Counted from the stretch's first letter, positions 36,401 through 44,926 are shown. The stretch: 64,000 bases of DNA from Thioalkalivibrio sp. ALJ12 (GCF_000378305.1 NZ_KB899538.1:558001-622000); one strand, 5' to 3'. Program-made: numbers and translations. Notes: generated from the letters alone by a model not told the origin.

Positions 36401-36537
36401 TCGCCGCACAGGCACGCCTCGATCTCGCAGCCCCCATTGTCTTTCGTGCGCCCATGCTTGCACGCGTCTGTCTTCGGCACGTAGACGTTCTGGGGCCGCG
36501 TTTCGGGTGCCTACCTCGGTCCAGGATTGCCCTGTGA
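36376..36537 (+). CDS. Small island ORF, MTSPR family member 2 (leader peptide?)
   Basis: 53 residues beginning MTSPRTGAFAAQARLDLAAP and containing GPRFGC, matching the start and a later piece of the ORF at 25298. It starts in the leader dyad with AAGGGA upstream. Its TGA overlaps the GTG start of the next gene (GTGA at 36534-36537), the same coupling arrangement as copy 1. This supports the two being one small-protein or leader-peptide family. Function unknown. Confidence 0.42.
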   Translation: MTSPRTGAFAAQARLDLAAPIVFRAPMLARVCLRHVDVLGPRFGCLPRSRIAL

Positions 36538-37586
36538 ACGTCGTCGGCCTGATGGGATCAGTGCTCATCGCCCTGATTCCGATGGCGGTTGCCATTGTTG
36601 CGGCCATTGGGATGTTGGTGGCCGTCCGTCGCGCGTCGGCTGTCGTCAGGATCGGCTATGCCCTGCTCGTACTGGCCCTGCCGGTGGCCATGATGTTGGG
36701 GTTCATGCTTCTTCTGGAAGAGTATGCGCGCGAGATGTCCGCGGGACCGCCGTTGGCCCTGTTCGCGTTCATTGGCATCCCGCTGATGGTCGTCTGGTGG
36801 TTTCGGCGGCGTCACCCAGTGCGGTTGGAGACGGGCGCGCCCGCCGACCCTACACCGCGCAGCTTCCGCCTTACGTTTCGCTACTGGCGGCTGGAGCTGG
36901 CCCTCGTAGCCCTGCTGGTGCTGGTCGTCCTCACGGAGAACCCGGTCTCGCGCATGCTCAATGACTATGCGGGCCGGATTCACCTGAAGGTCGCAACGGC
37001 GCACTTCGACTTGTCAGGCCACAAGTTCGATGTGCCGGTGCGGTTTTTCTACTTTGTCCATGAAGAGCTGGGCCACTGGCCGCGCCCCGGAGAGGGGCGA
37101 CATGAACCGGCGACCCTCCCGTTGAGCACTCTCCTGCCGGATTTGCGGCCTTATCACCACGAAGACCGGGATCGCTGGACCCGGGGTGACGACGCCCTGG
37201 GAGATCGGGTGGAAATCATGCTCTTGAACGAACCGCCTCCCCGGTTTATTGGCCCGATGGGGCGGCTTGCAAGGGAGAACCCGCAGGGCGGCCGGACATC
37301 CGATGATGGCCTCGTTATGTTCGAGACCGCTCCACAGGAGAGCGGCCCGAAGGCCCCGGGTTCGTCGTCATTTTTTGTCCCCGAGGACGCATCAAAGGAC
37401 CTTGTAATCCGGTGTACCTCGCCAGGCGAGCAGCCCGCTTCTGAATGCATGGCCATGACCGCCTTTCGCGACGATCTCGCATTGACCTATCGCTTCAGCC
37501 TCGAGCACCTTCCGGGCTGGCAGCGGATAGATCGCGAGGTTCGACAGCTCCTGGACTCCCTTTCGGTCAAGGGTGACGCGTCATGA
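36534..37586 (+). CDS. Membrane protein with periplasmic C-terminal domain, island member 1
   Basis: 350 residues from GTG (AGGA seven bases upstream, coupled to the small ORF by GTGA). Four membrane helices: MGSVLIALIPMAVAIVAAIGMLVAV, IGYALLVLALPVAMMLGFMLLL, LALFAFIGIPLMVVWWF, ELALVALLVLVVLTE. A ~220-residue periplasmic-looking domain follows (SGHKFDVPVRFFYF, FIGPMGRL, DLVIRC...SECMAM, then ALTYRFSLEHLPGWQRIDREVRQLLDSL). The last ~60 residues match the frame-corrected end of the 38295 product, including a Cys pair. Family not recognised. A single-component envelope protein, for instance self-protection against the RTX protein, is a guess from context. Confidence 0.75.
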   Translation: MNVVGLMGSVLIALIPMAVAIVAAIGMLVAVRRASAVVRIGYALLVLALPVAMMLGFMLLLEEYAREMSAGPPLALFAFIGIPLMVVWWFRRRHPVRLETGAPADPTPRSFRLTFRYWRLELALVALLVLVVLTENPVSRMLNDYAGRIHLKVATAHFDLSGHKFDVPVRFFYFVHEELGHWPRPGEGRHEPATLPLSTLLPDLRPYHHEDRDRWTRGDDALGDRVEIMLLNEPPPRFIGPMGRLARENPQGGRTSDDGLVMFETAPQESGPKAPGSSSFFVPEDASKDLVIRCTSPGEQPASECMAMTAFRDDLALTYRFSLEHLPGWQRIDREVRQLLDSLSVKGDAS

Positions 37587-37687
37587 GGCCTTCCGCATGT
37601 TTTACCATCCCCCGTGATCGGCTATCCCGTTTCACTATCGACCCCGTCCTCGTGATCCGGGCGCAGAATCGGGGCGTGGACTCATGA
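37583..37687 (+). CDS. Possible 34-residue linking ORF
   Basis: ATG at 37583 overlaps the previous stop (ATGA) and its own TGA overlaps the next ATG (ATGA at 37684). It exactly fills the gap between two island genes: MRPSACFTIPRDRLSRF...VIRAQNRGVDS. No family is recognised. Double ATGA overlap suggests translational relay through the gap, but a chance open frame cannot be excluded. Confidence 0.35.
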   Translation: MRPSACFTIPRDRLSRFTIDPVLVIRAQNRGVDS

Positions 37688-38298
37688 CACGTCAGGCGAA
37701 GCCGCCCAAGCCCTTTTTCAATTACCAAAAGCTCGGAGCCTTTGGCCTCGTGTTCTGGGTGCCTCTGGTTGTGACGGTCCTGGTTTCGCAGGTGGGTCTC
37801 GCAGGGGATGCAGGCATCGCTACGGCCGTTCGGTGGCTTTCTGACGGGGTTGCCGGCGGGCTTCCCATGATCGACACGATCGCTGAATCCCGTCGGGACA
37901 CCGAGGGCATCCGGGCAGCCTTGGCGGCAGCCATCGCATTTCAGCCGTTTCTGTTCGTTTACCTGTTTTTCAAGATGTCCAGATCCGTACGCCCCGAGCG
38001 GCCTTCCGGCATGGCGCTTCTGAAGCTGATTGGATCGCTCACCTCGTTCTTTGCGTTTTTTGCGTTTGTCGTCTTCGCCCAGCTGTATGCCGTCCTGCCA
38101 GCGGCAGGGCCTGGTCCATCGGGTCGCATGACCGAAAACCTTGATCCTCTGTTTGAGATTCCGGCGGTCGCGGCGACCTCCCTCTTTTTCGTGCTGTACT
38201 TATCCACGACGATGGCTTCCGCGTGGCTCTTTATGCTGGGAACCCTGGCGAGCGGTTCGTTTTCGGCGAGCGGGAAGAACCGGGGACGGGGCGCATGA
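37684..38298 (+). CDS. Four-helix membrane protein of unknown function
   Basis: 204 residues, not recognised. Hydrophobic helices: GAFGLVFWVPLVVTVLVSQVGL, ALAAAIAFQPFLFVYLFF, LLKLIGSLTSFFAFFAFVVFAQLYAVL and AATSLFFVLYLSTTMASAWLFMLGTL. Basic N-terminus (MTRQAKPPKPFFNYQK) and basic C-terminus (SASGKNRGRGA) suggest both ends face the cytoplasm. Its stop overlaps the next gene's ATG (ATGA), so it is operonic with the two periplasmic-domain proteins. Confidence 0.75.
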   Translation: MTRQAKPPKPFFNYQKLGAFGLVFWVPLVVTVLVSQVGLAGDAGIATAVRWLSDGVAGGLPMIDTIAESRRDTEGIRAALAAAIAFQPFLFVYLFFKMSRSVRPERPSGMALLKLIGSLTSFFAFFAFVVFAQLYAVLPAAGPGPSGRMTENLDPLFEIPAVAATSLFFVLYLSTTMASAWLFMLGTLASGSFSASGKNRGRGA

Positions 38299-39266
38299 GT
38301 GGCGCCGGCCGGCTGGCCCTGATTGTGGTCGTCCTGGTGGCGATCTGGCTGGCGGGCTCCGCCCTGTGGTCGGGCCTCGCGCGGCCCTGGCTCTCCGAGT
38401 TGGGGGTGTTCGACGCCCTGCACGAAATCTATGGCGAACCGCCACGGCTCGAGATCCAGGAATTTTCGCCTCCGATCCGCAAGGCCAACATCAACGGCGT
38501 GCCGATTGCGATTCCCTCCAATTACCTTTCTCTGGTCGGCATCGAGTACAAGGATCAGAGCGCCTGGGCGCCACGAAGTCCGGATACACCGAAGCCCGAT
38601 GAGCGCACCTTCGAGGACGATGCGCAGGCCTTCTCCCTATACGTTCGCTGGCCAGACATGGTCCCGAGAAGCCCGGAGACACAGTCCAGCTTCTGGACCA
38701 GGGATGACCCTGATGGCGACGTCTGGCTGTTAATCGGCGTGGTGGCGATTTCCGACTTTCGTCGCGATGGCCAGTTTTCGTATGAACTTCTCCGTGAGCG
38801 CGGTGATTGGGCCCCCGCCCTTCGAGGAGTCATGCAGAGATTCGACGAGGGTGAGCGCATCACTCATGAGTGGAATGATGAGAAGGGGCGTTACAAACAT
38901 CTGAAAAACGTTCGGTATGAAATGAGGGGGCGCGACCCCGAAACCGGGCTCCAGTGGGCGCAGCCTGTGGGTCCAGGGACAGATAAGCTCGAGTTATGGA
39001 ACCAGACTCTTTATTGGAAGGGTGACGTCGACGGTGTTGTGACCGACTATTTCCAATGCCGGGCCGGGAGTACGGCGAATCCCGATCTTATTCATACATG
39101 CCGCTATAAGTTCACCATTCCTGAATGGGGGGGGCCGCGTAGCGTTTCGGTTTCCACGCGACAAGCTTGTCGCGTGGCGCGAAATAAAGGTGGCCGTGCG
39201 CGATCTCATTCTGGGCCTTGGTGGACCCGATGGAGAACGCAGAAGAGGGCCCGTGAGCGTTCGTGA
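38295..39266 (+). CDS. Membrane-anchored periplasmic protein, island member 2, frame-shifted at a G8 tract
   Basis: 323 residues as read. One N-terminal anchor (LALIVVVLVAIWLAGSALW), then a soluble domain (ANINGVPIAIPSNYLSLVGIEY, SLYVRWPDM, DVWLLIGVVAISDFRR, QCRAGS...HTCRYKFTIPEWGG). After eight consecutive G (39127-39134) the read frame gives a basic, meaningless tail. With seven G the frame continues VAFRFPRDKLVAWREIKVAVRDLILGL, which matches the end of the 36534 product. That corrected frame runs without a stop into the membrane-protein gene at 39253. So the gene is damaged, phase-variable, truly fused, or hit by a sequencing error. Confidence 0.7.
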   Translation: MSGAGRLALIVVVLVAIWLAGSALWSGLARPWLSELGVFDALHEIYGEPPRLEIQEFSPPIRKANINGVPIAIPSNYLSLVGIEYKDQSAWAPRSPDTPKPDERTFEDDAQAFSLYVRWPDMVPRSPETQSSFWTRDDPDGDVWLLIGVVAISDFRRDGQFSYELLRERGDWAPALRGVMQRFDEGERITHEWNDEKGRYKHLKNVRYEMRGRDPETGLQWAQPVGPGTDKLELWNQTLYWKGDVDGVVTDYFQCRAGSTANPDLIHTCRYKFTIPEWGGPRSVSVSTRQACRVARNKGGRARSHSGPWWTRWRTQKRARERS

Positions 39267-39888
39267 ATCGCTCATCGAGCTGCTGACGAAATACCCCGGG
39301 CCGACAGATGCTGAGGCCCGTCGTTGGCGGTACGCCCTGATGGCAATGGGTGCGTTCGCGCTTCTCGCCGAAGGGGTCCTCGTCTACATCCTTTATTACA
39401 TGGACCCTGTAGCGCCTCCATTCTGGCTGGCCTCTCCGGCGGGCTGGCTATGGGAGCATGTTCCCGCCGCGCGTGGGTTCACGAACAGCTCCTACGGCCT
39501 TCGCGCACAGATGCCGTACGTATTTGTGGTGTTTTTCGTCTTGGTGGTCGCTACTGCTGCGCTGGTAGCCTGCTGTAATCGCCGCGGATCGATCTTCGGC
39601 ATGGCAGTCAATTTTCTTCAAGAGGGGATCTTTAGGCAGGGGGTTATCCTCGTCGCGGTGCCCATCGTGTACTACGCCGTTGCCTTTTTCGTCCTTTCTT
39701 CCGATCTGGAGGCGGTTTCGAGCCCGAGTGAGCGATCGTACCGGCATTACGGTTTGTTTTTCGAGACAGAGATGGGTGTTGCGACTGTCTGGGTGCCGCT
39801 GGCCTTGTTCTGCGGTTCCTTCATCGGGGTCCATCTCTCGATGACCGCCGAGATTCCAAGGCTTCTCAGGGCCGCCCGCGTTGGTTGA
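39253..39888 (+). CDS. Four-helix membrane protein, island paralogue B
   Basis: 211 residues from GTG 39253 (VSVRESLIELLTKYPGPTDAEARRW), the start that aligns with paralogue A (MKQYIIDWLEGVPG...). Helices: AMGAFALLAEGVLVYILYYM, PYVFVVFFVLVVATAALVAC, GVILVAVPIVYYAVAFFVL and VATVWVPLALFCGSFIGVHL. It shares YYMD...PP.WLASPAGWL.EHVPAARG.TN...LRAQMPY with the 27156 product, followed by the same four-helix layout. It overlaps the end of the previous frame by 14 bases and, if one G is removed upstream, becomes fused to it. GC is closer to the host average than in paralogue A. Confidence 0.78.
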   Translation: MSVRESLIELLTKYPGPTDAEARRWRYALMAMGAFALLAEGVLVYILYYMDPVAPPFWLASPAGWLWEHVPAARGFTNSSYGLRAQMPYVFVVFFVLVVATAALVACCNRRGSIFGMAVNFLQEGIFRQGVILVAVPIVYYAVAFFVLSSDLEAVSSPSERSYRHYGLFFETEMGVATVWVPLALFCGSFIGVHLSMTAEIPRLLRAARVG

Positions 39889-39924
39889 CCTCGCTTGCTA
39901 GCGGATCCAGGAAGGTAATTGTCC

Positions 39925-40128
39925 ATGTGCACAGTGGCTTACTTTTCGCTATGGCTGTCTTTTCTTTTTGTCTGGGCGGCCCCTTCCAGCCTGATCATTC
40001 TTGGGTCCCGTAGACGCGCTGGCCTGGGGGCGCGGATGTCCTACGCAGGTCTGATCTTGCTGGCCCCGCTTGTGACGCCGTATATGGTCCGTGCCCTGTT
40101 TGTGTTTCGCCGGCCGGTTCATGCGTAA
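39925..40128 (+). CDS. Small two-helix membrane protein
   Basis: 67 residues from ATG 39925 with AGGAAGG about 10 bases upstream (a TTG at 39919 is nearer to it). Two hydrophobic helices: FSLWLSFLFVWAAPSSLIILG and MSYAGLILLAPLVTPYMVRALF, with a basic loop SRRRAGLGAR. Resembles generic PLDc-like or phage small membrane proteins only in layout; not recognised. Last island gene, facing hslU. Confidence 0.55.
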   Translation: MCTVAYFSLWLSFLFVWAAPSSLIILGSRRRAGLGARMSYAGLILLAPLVTPYMVRALFVFRRPVHA

Positions 40129-40327
40129 CGAACCGCGCCTATTTCGGGGAGGGTTGAACATGCCGTGAAATGGGCGCTGAAGGCCGCCACCATTCTGCTG
40201 ATGGTGTCGCCCTGTGGCCCCACGCCACGCGGGGAGTGGATGGAGGCGACCCAAACTCGCCAGCGTCCCCGGCGTGAACTTGTTGACCCTGCCGCTCGGG
40301 GTGGGGGACGGTCGGCAGGGCCGGGCT
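40129..40327. other. Right island junction, no gene seen
   Basis: 199 bases between the last island ORF and the hslU stop. An inverted pair CCCTGCCG / CGGCAGGG (about 40287-40323) could be a weak hairpin at the end of hslU, but it lacks a T tract. No integrase, direct repeat or IS end was recognised. Confidence 0.35.
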
Positions 40328-41662
40328 TTAGAGGATGTAGCGCGAGAGGTCTTCGTTTTCGACCAGGTCGCCGAGGCGTTCGTCGACGAAGCTGCGGTCG
40401 ACTACGACGGCGCCGTCGACGTCCGGGGCGCGGTAGGCGACGTCCTGCAGCAGGCGTTCCAGCACGGTGTGCAGGCGGCGGGCGCCGATGTTCTCGGTGC
40501 GCGCGTTCACGTCATGGGCGATCTCGGCGAGGCGGCGGACGCCGTCTTCCTCGAAGCGCAGTTCCACGCCTTCGGTCTTCATCAACTCGGTGTACTGCTC
40601 GGTCAGCGAGGCGGTGGGTTCGGTCAGGATGCGCACGAAGGCGTCCACCGACAGCGGGCCCAGTTCGACGCGGATCGGGAGTCGGCCCTGCAGCTCCGGC
40701 ACGAGGTCGGACGGCTTGGACAGGTGGAAGGCGCCGGAGGCGATGAACAGGATGTGGTCGGTGCGCACCATGCCCAGCTTGGTGGAGACGGTGGTGCCCT
40801 CGATCAGAGGCAGCAGGTCGCGCTGCACGCCCTCGCGCGAGACCTCGCCGCTGCTGCCCTTGTCGCTGCCCTTGGCGACCTTGTCGATCTCGTCGAGAAA
40901 GACGATGCCGCTTTGTTCGACGCGGTCGATCGCCTGGAGCTTCAGCTCTTCTTCGTTAATCAGGCGCGCGGCCTCTTCCTCGATCAGCAGCTTGCGGGCC
41001 TCGGCGATCTGCAGCCGGCGCGAGCGGGTCTTCTGGCCGCCAATGTTCTGGAACATCGACTGCAGCTGGCTGGCCATCTCCTCCATGCCCGGCGGGGTCA
41101 TGATCTCTACGCCGTGCGGGTTCTGCTGCACCTCGATGTCGATCTCGCGCTCGTCCAGGTCGCCCTCGCGCAGGCGCTTGCGCAGTTTCTGGCGGGTGTC
41201 GCTGTTGGAGTCGTCTTGCGCGGATTCGGTGAAGCCGGCGTTGCGCGGGCGCGGTAGCAGGGCATCGAGGATGCGCTCCTCCGCCGCGTCTTCGGCCTTG
41301 ACGCGGTTTTCCTTGATGGCCTCGTCGCGCAGCTGCTTGACCGCGGCCTCGGCGAGGTCGCGGATGATCGATTCGACATCGCGGCCGACATAACCGACCT
41401 CGGTGAACTTGGTCGCCTCGATCTTGATGAACGGCGCGCGGGCGAGCTTGGCCAGGCGTCGGGCGATCTCGGTCTTGCCGACGCCGGTCGGGCCGATCAT
41501 CAGGATGTTCTTGGGGGTGACCTCCGGCTGCAGCTCCGGTGGCAGCTGGCGGCGGCGCCAGCGGTTGCGCAGGGCAATGGCGACGGAGCGCTTGGCCTCG
41601 TCCTGGCCGATGATGTAACGGTCCAGTTCCTGGACGATCTCGCGGGGGGTCATGTCGGTCAT
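40328..41662 (-). CDS. hslU: ATP-dependent protease ATPase subunit HslU
   Basis: 444 residues, full length. AAA+ unfoldase that feeds substrates to HslV. N-terminal [34 protein letters not shown], Walker [10 protein letters not shown] (57-65), pore-loop region [13 protein letters not shown]-domain (~110-240), Walker [10 protein letters not shown] (about 250), sensor [27 protein letters not shown], and the conserved C-terminus EDLSRYIL that inserts into HslV. It lies 45 bases after hslV. Confidence 0.97.
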   Translation of the reverse strand: MTDMTPREIVQELDRYIIGQDEAKRSVAIALRNRWRRRQLPPELQPEVTPKNILMIGPTGVGKTEIARRLAKLARAPFIKIEATKFTEVGYVGRDVESIIRDLAEAAVKQLRDEAIKENRVKAEDAAEERILDALLPRPRNAGFTESAQDDSNSDTRQKLRKRLREGDLDEREIDIEVQQNPHGVEIMTPPGMEEMASQLQSMFQNIGGQKTRSRRLQIAEARKLLIEEEAARLINEEELKLQAIDRVEQSGIVFLDEIDKVAKGSDKGSSGEVSREGVQRDLLPLIEGTTVSTKLGMVRTDHILFIASGAFHLSKPSDLVPELQGRLPIRVELGPLSVDAFVRILTEPTASLTEQYTELMKTEGVELRFEEDGVRRLAEIAHDVNARTENIGARRLHTVLERLLQDVAYRAPDVDGAVVVDRSFVDERLGDLVENEDLSRYIL

Positions 41663-41707
41663 GGCAAAAGGGGCCTTGGTCGAATCGTTCGTGCGGGGCC
41701 GGGCGCG

Positions 41708-42250
41708 TTATTCCGCGTCCAGGCTCTCCAGCGTGAGGTTGTGATTGGTGTACACGCAGATGTCGGCGGCGATGTTTAGCGACTTCTCCACGATGTCGCG
41801 GGCCGACAGGTCGGTGTTCTGCAGCAGGGCCTGGGCGGAGGCCTGGGCATAGGGGCCGCCGGAGCCGATCGCGATCAGCGCGTTTTCCGGTTCGATTACG
41901 TCGCCGTTGCCGGAGATCACGAAGGAGTTCTCGCGGTCGGACACGGCCAGCAGGGCCTCCAGCCGGCGCAGGGCGCGGTCGGTTCGCCAGTCCTTGGCCA
42001 GCTCGACCGCGGAGCGGGTGAGGTTGCCGGAGTGTTTCTCCAGCATGCCCTCGAAGCGCTCGAACAGGGTGAAGGCATCGGCCGTCCCGCCGGCAAAGCC
42101 AGCCAGGATGCGGTCGTGGTAGACGCGGCGCACCTTGCGCGCATTGCCCTTCATCACGGTGTTGCCAAGCGATACCTGGCCGTCGCCTCCGAGGGTGACG
42201 GCGCCGTCCTTGCGGACGCAGACGATGGTGGTGCCGCGAAACTGTTCCAC
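41708..42250 (-). CDS. hslV: ATP-dependent protease peptidase subunit HslV (GTG start)
   Basis: 180 residues from GTG 42250 ([16 protein letters not shown]) with AAAGGAG about seven bases upstream. The longer ATG version adds 17 unrelated residues and ignores that ribosome-binding site. The N-terminal Thr nucleophile is the first T of GTTIV, exposed after removal of a six-residue prepeptide. [55 protein letters not shown] are diagnostic. Two-component proteasome-like protease with HslU. Confidence 0.96.
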   Translation of the reverse strand: MEQFRGTTIVCVRKDGAVTLGGDGQVSLGNTVMKGNARKVRRVYHDRILAGFAGGTADAFTLFERFEGMLEKHSGNLTRSAVELAKDWRTDRALRRLEALLAVSDRENSFVISGNGDVIEPENALIAIGSGGPYAQASAQALLQNTDLSARDIVEKSLNIAADICVYTNHNLTLESLDAE

Positions 42251-42430
42251 GGGCGCTCTCCTTTGTGCTGCGGTCGGGGCCGGCCGCCCGCCTTGCTGCA
42301 TTGCGAGACCGCCAGGGGCTGCTCGCAGGCACTAGGGGGTCAGGTTGTGCCGACGTCCGAGGTTTTTGCGGTCCGGAAGCGGTTGGGTCCCGGTCGTTGC
42401 TGTTGGTTCCCCGCCCGGAGAAAGCTGGAT

Positions 42431-43384
42431 TCAGCGTTTGCCTGGCGAACGGTCTCTCCGGGCACGCGGGTGGGCGGCATCATACACCTGTGCCAGGTGC
42501 TGATAGTCGAGATGGGTATAGATCTGGGTGGTTTCAAGGTTGGCGTGACCAAGAAGTTCCTGAATGGCTCGCAAATCGCCACTCGATTCCAGCAGGTGAC
42601 TGGCGAAGGCATGGCGCAGCCGGTGCGGATGCAGGCGCACGTCCAGCCCGGCGCGCCGGCCGGCCTCGGCCACGCGGCGCTGGACTGCGCGGTTGCCGAT
42701 GCGGGCGCCGCGGCGGGTCACGAACAGGGCACGTTCGCCGGGCGCGGCCCAGTCCCCACGGCGCTCAAGCCAGCTGCGGATCGCATCACGCGCGACCCGC
42801 CCCACCGGGACGCTGCGCTCGCGCCGGCCCTTGCCGAGTACCCGCACCAGCCCGGTATCGAGGTCGAGATCCGTCAGGTCCAGCCCGGTCAGCTCGGACA
42901 GGCGCAGCCCGGAGGAGTACAGCAGCTCCAGCATGGCCTGGTCGCGGGCGGCCAGGGTCGGATCGAGGTCCTCGGCCGGGGTGAGGGCCTGTTGGGTCTG
43001 GTCGACGTCGAGATCGCGTGGCAGGGCGCGCCCCGCGCGCGGTCCGCGCAGGCCGGCGGCGGGGTTGGCCGGCATGCGGCGGTGCTCGACCTGAAAGGCG
43101 AAGAAGCCGCGCGCGGCGGACAGAAAGCGCTGGATGGAGCGCGGGTGGCGGCCCTGGCGGGCGAGCTGCCCGGCGATGCGGCGCATGTCCGCGGCCCGGA
43201 GATCGGCCCACGGGCCCGTGTGCAGGCCGCGCAGGCGGTTCAGGTCGCGCCGGTAGGCGTTGACGGTATGCGGTGAATGGCCGCGAACATCGCTTAAATG
43301 CCCGAGAAAGGCCGCGATATCCGCATCCTGCGGCGGGCTGGAATCAGTCGCCGCCTCAGGCGGCGGCGTGGGTCCGCTCGACAT
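42431..43384 (-). CDS. xerC: Tyrosine recombinase XerC
   Basis: 317 residues from [17 protein letters not shown]-terminal SAM-like core-binding domain (HLSDVRGHSPHTVNAYRRDLNRL) and catalytic domain with Arg in LLYSSGLRLSEL, Lys in VRVLGKGRRER, HPHRLRHAFASHLL (His/Arg), His in LLGHANLETTQIYTHLD and the nucleophile Tyr in IYTHLD. It resolves chromosome dimers at dif with XerD. Its start lies 29 bases inside the end of the DUF484 gene. The canonical dapF-DUF484-xerC-hslVU order shows this is the housekeeping copy, not an island integrase. Confidence 0.95.
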   Translation of the reverse strand: MSSGPTPPPEAATDSSPPQDADIAAFLGHLSDVRGHSPHTVNAYRRDLNRLRGLHTGPWADLRAADMRRIAGQLARQGRHPRSIQRFLSAARGFFAFQVEHRRMPANPAAGLRGPRAGRALPRDLDVDQTQQALTPAEDLDPTLAARDQAMLELLYSSGLRLSELTGLDLTDLDLDTGLVRVLGKGRRERSVPVGRVARDAIRSWLERRGDWAAPGERALFVTRRGARIGNRAVQRRVAEAGRRAGLDVRLHPHRLRHAFASHLLESSGDLRAIQELLGHANLETTQIYTHLDYQHLAQVYDAAHPRARRDRSPGKR

Positions 43385-44093
43385 GGCAGCGGATCGATTC
43401 GGCCAGCAGGTCGCCGATATGGGTGACGAAATAGATGCCCATGTCGGGCTGGAAACGGTCCGGAGAGTCGCTGGCCAGGCCCAGCACCCCGATGCGGTCG
43501 GACTCGTCACCCAGTGGCATCAGGATCGCGGAACCGATGTCGTCGGCCGAATCGAACAGTACGTCCAGCATCTCGCCCGGCACACGGCCGCACTGGGCCT
43601 TGCCGCGCGCGAACAGCGGATCGAACGTGCTCAGCTCGCCGGACTCCAGGGCGTGCAGGTCGTCCACCTCGCGGTCGGCCAGGCGGATGCTGACGCGCTC
43701 GGCACCCAGCTCGTTGCGCAGGGCGTCCTGGGTCAGCGCCAGTACGGCATCCAGGTTTTCGGCGCGCATCAGGGTTTTGGCCAGTTCGTGCAGGTGCTGG
43801 CCCATGCGCTCGTTGTCGCGGGCGCGTTCGACCAGCTCGCCCATGTGCTGCTCCATCGCGCGGTGTTTCTCGCGCAGCAGGGCGACCTGGCGCTCCAGCA
43901 GCGACACCGCCCCGCCGGCCGGGTGTGGCAGGCGCAGGATGTCCAGCAGCGGCAGGTGGTCCTGGAAGAAATCCGGGTGATCGCGCAGATAGGCCTCGAC
44001 GTCGGCCGCAGTAAGCGTTTTGTTGTTCTTGTCGTCCGTCGCCTGCGGCTTGGGGGTGTTTGCAGCAGAGGCGTTGGAGGATTGCCCAGTCAT
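43356..44093 (-). CDS. DUF484 family protein (GAF-like)
   Basis: 245 residues from MTGQSSN, coupled to dapF by ATGA. Low-complexity start, then [74 protein letters not shown], the DUF484 hallmark with a coiled coil, followed by a GAF-like domain ([33 protein letters not shown]). It is regularly found between dapF and xerC; its role is not established. Confidence 0.93.
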   Translation of the reverse strand: MTGQSSNASAANTPKPQATDDKNNKTLTAADVEAYLRDHPDFFQDHLPLLDILRLPHPAGGAVSLLERQVALLREKHRAMEQHMGELVERARDNERMGQHLHELAKTLMRAENLDAVLALTQDALRNELGAERVSIRLADREVDDLHALESGELSTFDPLFARGKAQCGRVPGEMLDVLFDSADDIGSAILMPLGDESDRIGVLGLASDSPDRFQPDMGIYFVTHIGDLLAESIRCHVERTHAAA

Positions 44094-44926
44094 AGATCGA
44101 TCCAGCCGTTGAAAACCGTGGTGGCCGGTCCGGTTAGCCAAACCGGGGCCTCGGCCTGTGCATTCCAGCTTAGCACAAGGGTACCGCCCGGCAGCGAGAC
44201 TTCAACCTCGTCGTCGACCAGGTTGCGTCGGCGCAGGATGGCCATCGCGGCGGCCGCGCCGCTGCCACAGGCCAGCGTCTCGCCGACCCCGCGTTCGAAT
44301 ACCCGCAGGTCCACATGGCCGCGGTCGCGCAGCGCGGCAAAGCCGACATTCACGCGACGCGGGAAGCACTCGTGCCGCTCGATCAGCGGGCCGACCTCGG
44401 CCACGGGCGCGCTCGCGACGTCGTCGACCAGCAGCACCGCATGCGGATTGCCCATGGATACCACGCCCAGTGTGAGCGCGTGGCCCTGCACGTCCAGGGT
44501 GTAGGCATCGGCCTCGTGTTCGGCGACCAGCGGGATCTGTTCGGGCGTGAATACCGGCCGGCCCATGTTGACCCGCACACGCTCGTCGTCCTCGACATGC
44601 AGCACGATGCGTCCGCCCAGGGTCTCGACCGGGATTTCGCGGGCCTCGGTCAGGCCCTGCTCGCGCACGAAGCGGGCGAAACAGCGCGCACCGTTGCCGC
44701 ACTGCTCCACCTCGGAGCCGTCGGCATTGAAGATGCGATAGCGGAACAGGGCCTGGGCCGGGTCGCCCGGGGGCTCCACCAGCAGGATCTGGTCGCAGCC
44801 GATGCCGAAGTGGCGATCCGCCAGATGGCGCAGCGTCGCCTCGTCGAGCCGGACGGTCTGGCGCGTCCCGTCGATGACCACGAAGTCGTTGCCCAGCCCG
44901 TGCATCTTGGTGAATTCCAGGCGCAT
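44090..44926 (-). CDS. dapF: Diaminopimelate epimerase
   Basis: 278 residues from [20 protein letters not shown]. The two catalytic Cys are in [13 protein letters not shown] (about 76) and [13 protein letters not shown] (about 222). It interconverts LL- and meso-diaminopimelate for lysine and peptidoglycan. It shares a base with the upstream methyltransferase stop (TGATG) and overlaps DUF484 by ATGA. LysA, which uses meso-DAP, is two genes upstream. Confidence 0.97.
   Translation of the reverse strand: MRLEFTKMHGLGNDFVVIDGTRQTVRLDEATLRHLADRHFGIGCDQILLVEPPGDPAQALFRYRIFNADGSEVEQCGNGARCFARFVREQGLTEAREIPVETLGGRIVLHVEDDERVRVNMGRPVFTPEQIPLVAEHEADAYTLDVQGHALTLGVVSMGNPHAVLLVDDVASAPVAEVGPLIERHECFPRRVNVGFAALRDRGHVDLRVFERGVGETLACGSGAAAAMAILRRRNLVDDEVEVSLPGGTLVLSWNAQAEAPVWLTGPATTVFNGWIDL

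Noticed and set aside
40287-40323. Terminator for hslU
   Set aside because: The CCCTGCCG/CGGCAGGG pair has an 18-20-base loop and no T tract on the minus strand, so I did not call it.
42431-43384. xerC as an island integrase
   Set aside because: It lies in the conserved dapF-DUF484-xerC-hslVU order outside the island and has housekeeping XerC sequence; it is not adjacent to any attachment-like repeat.
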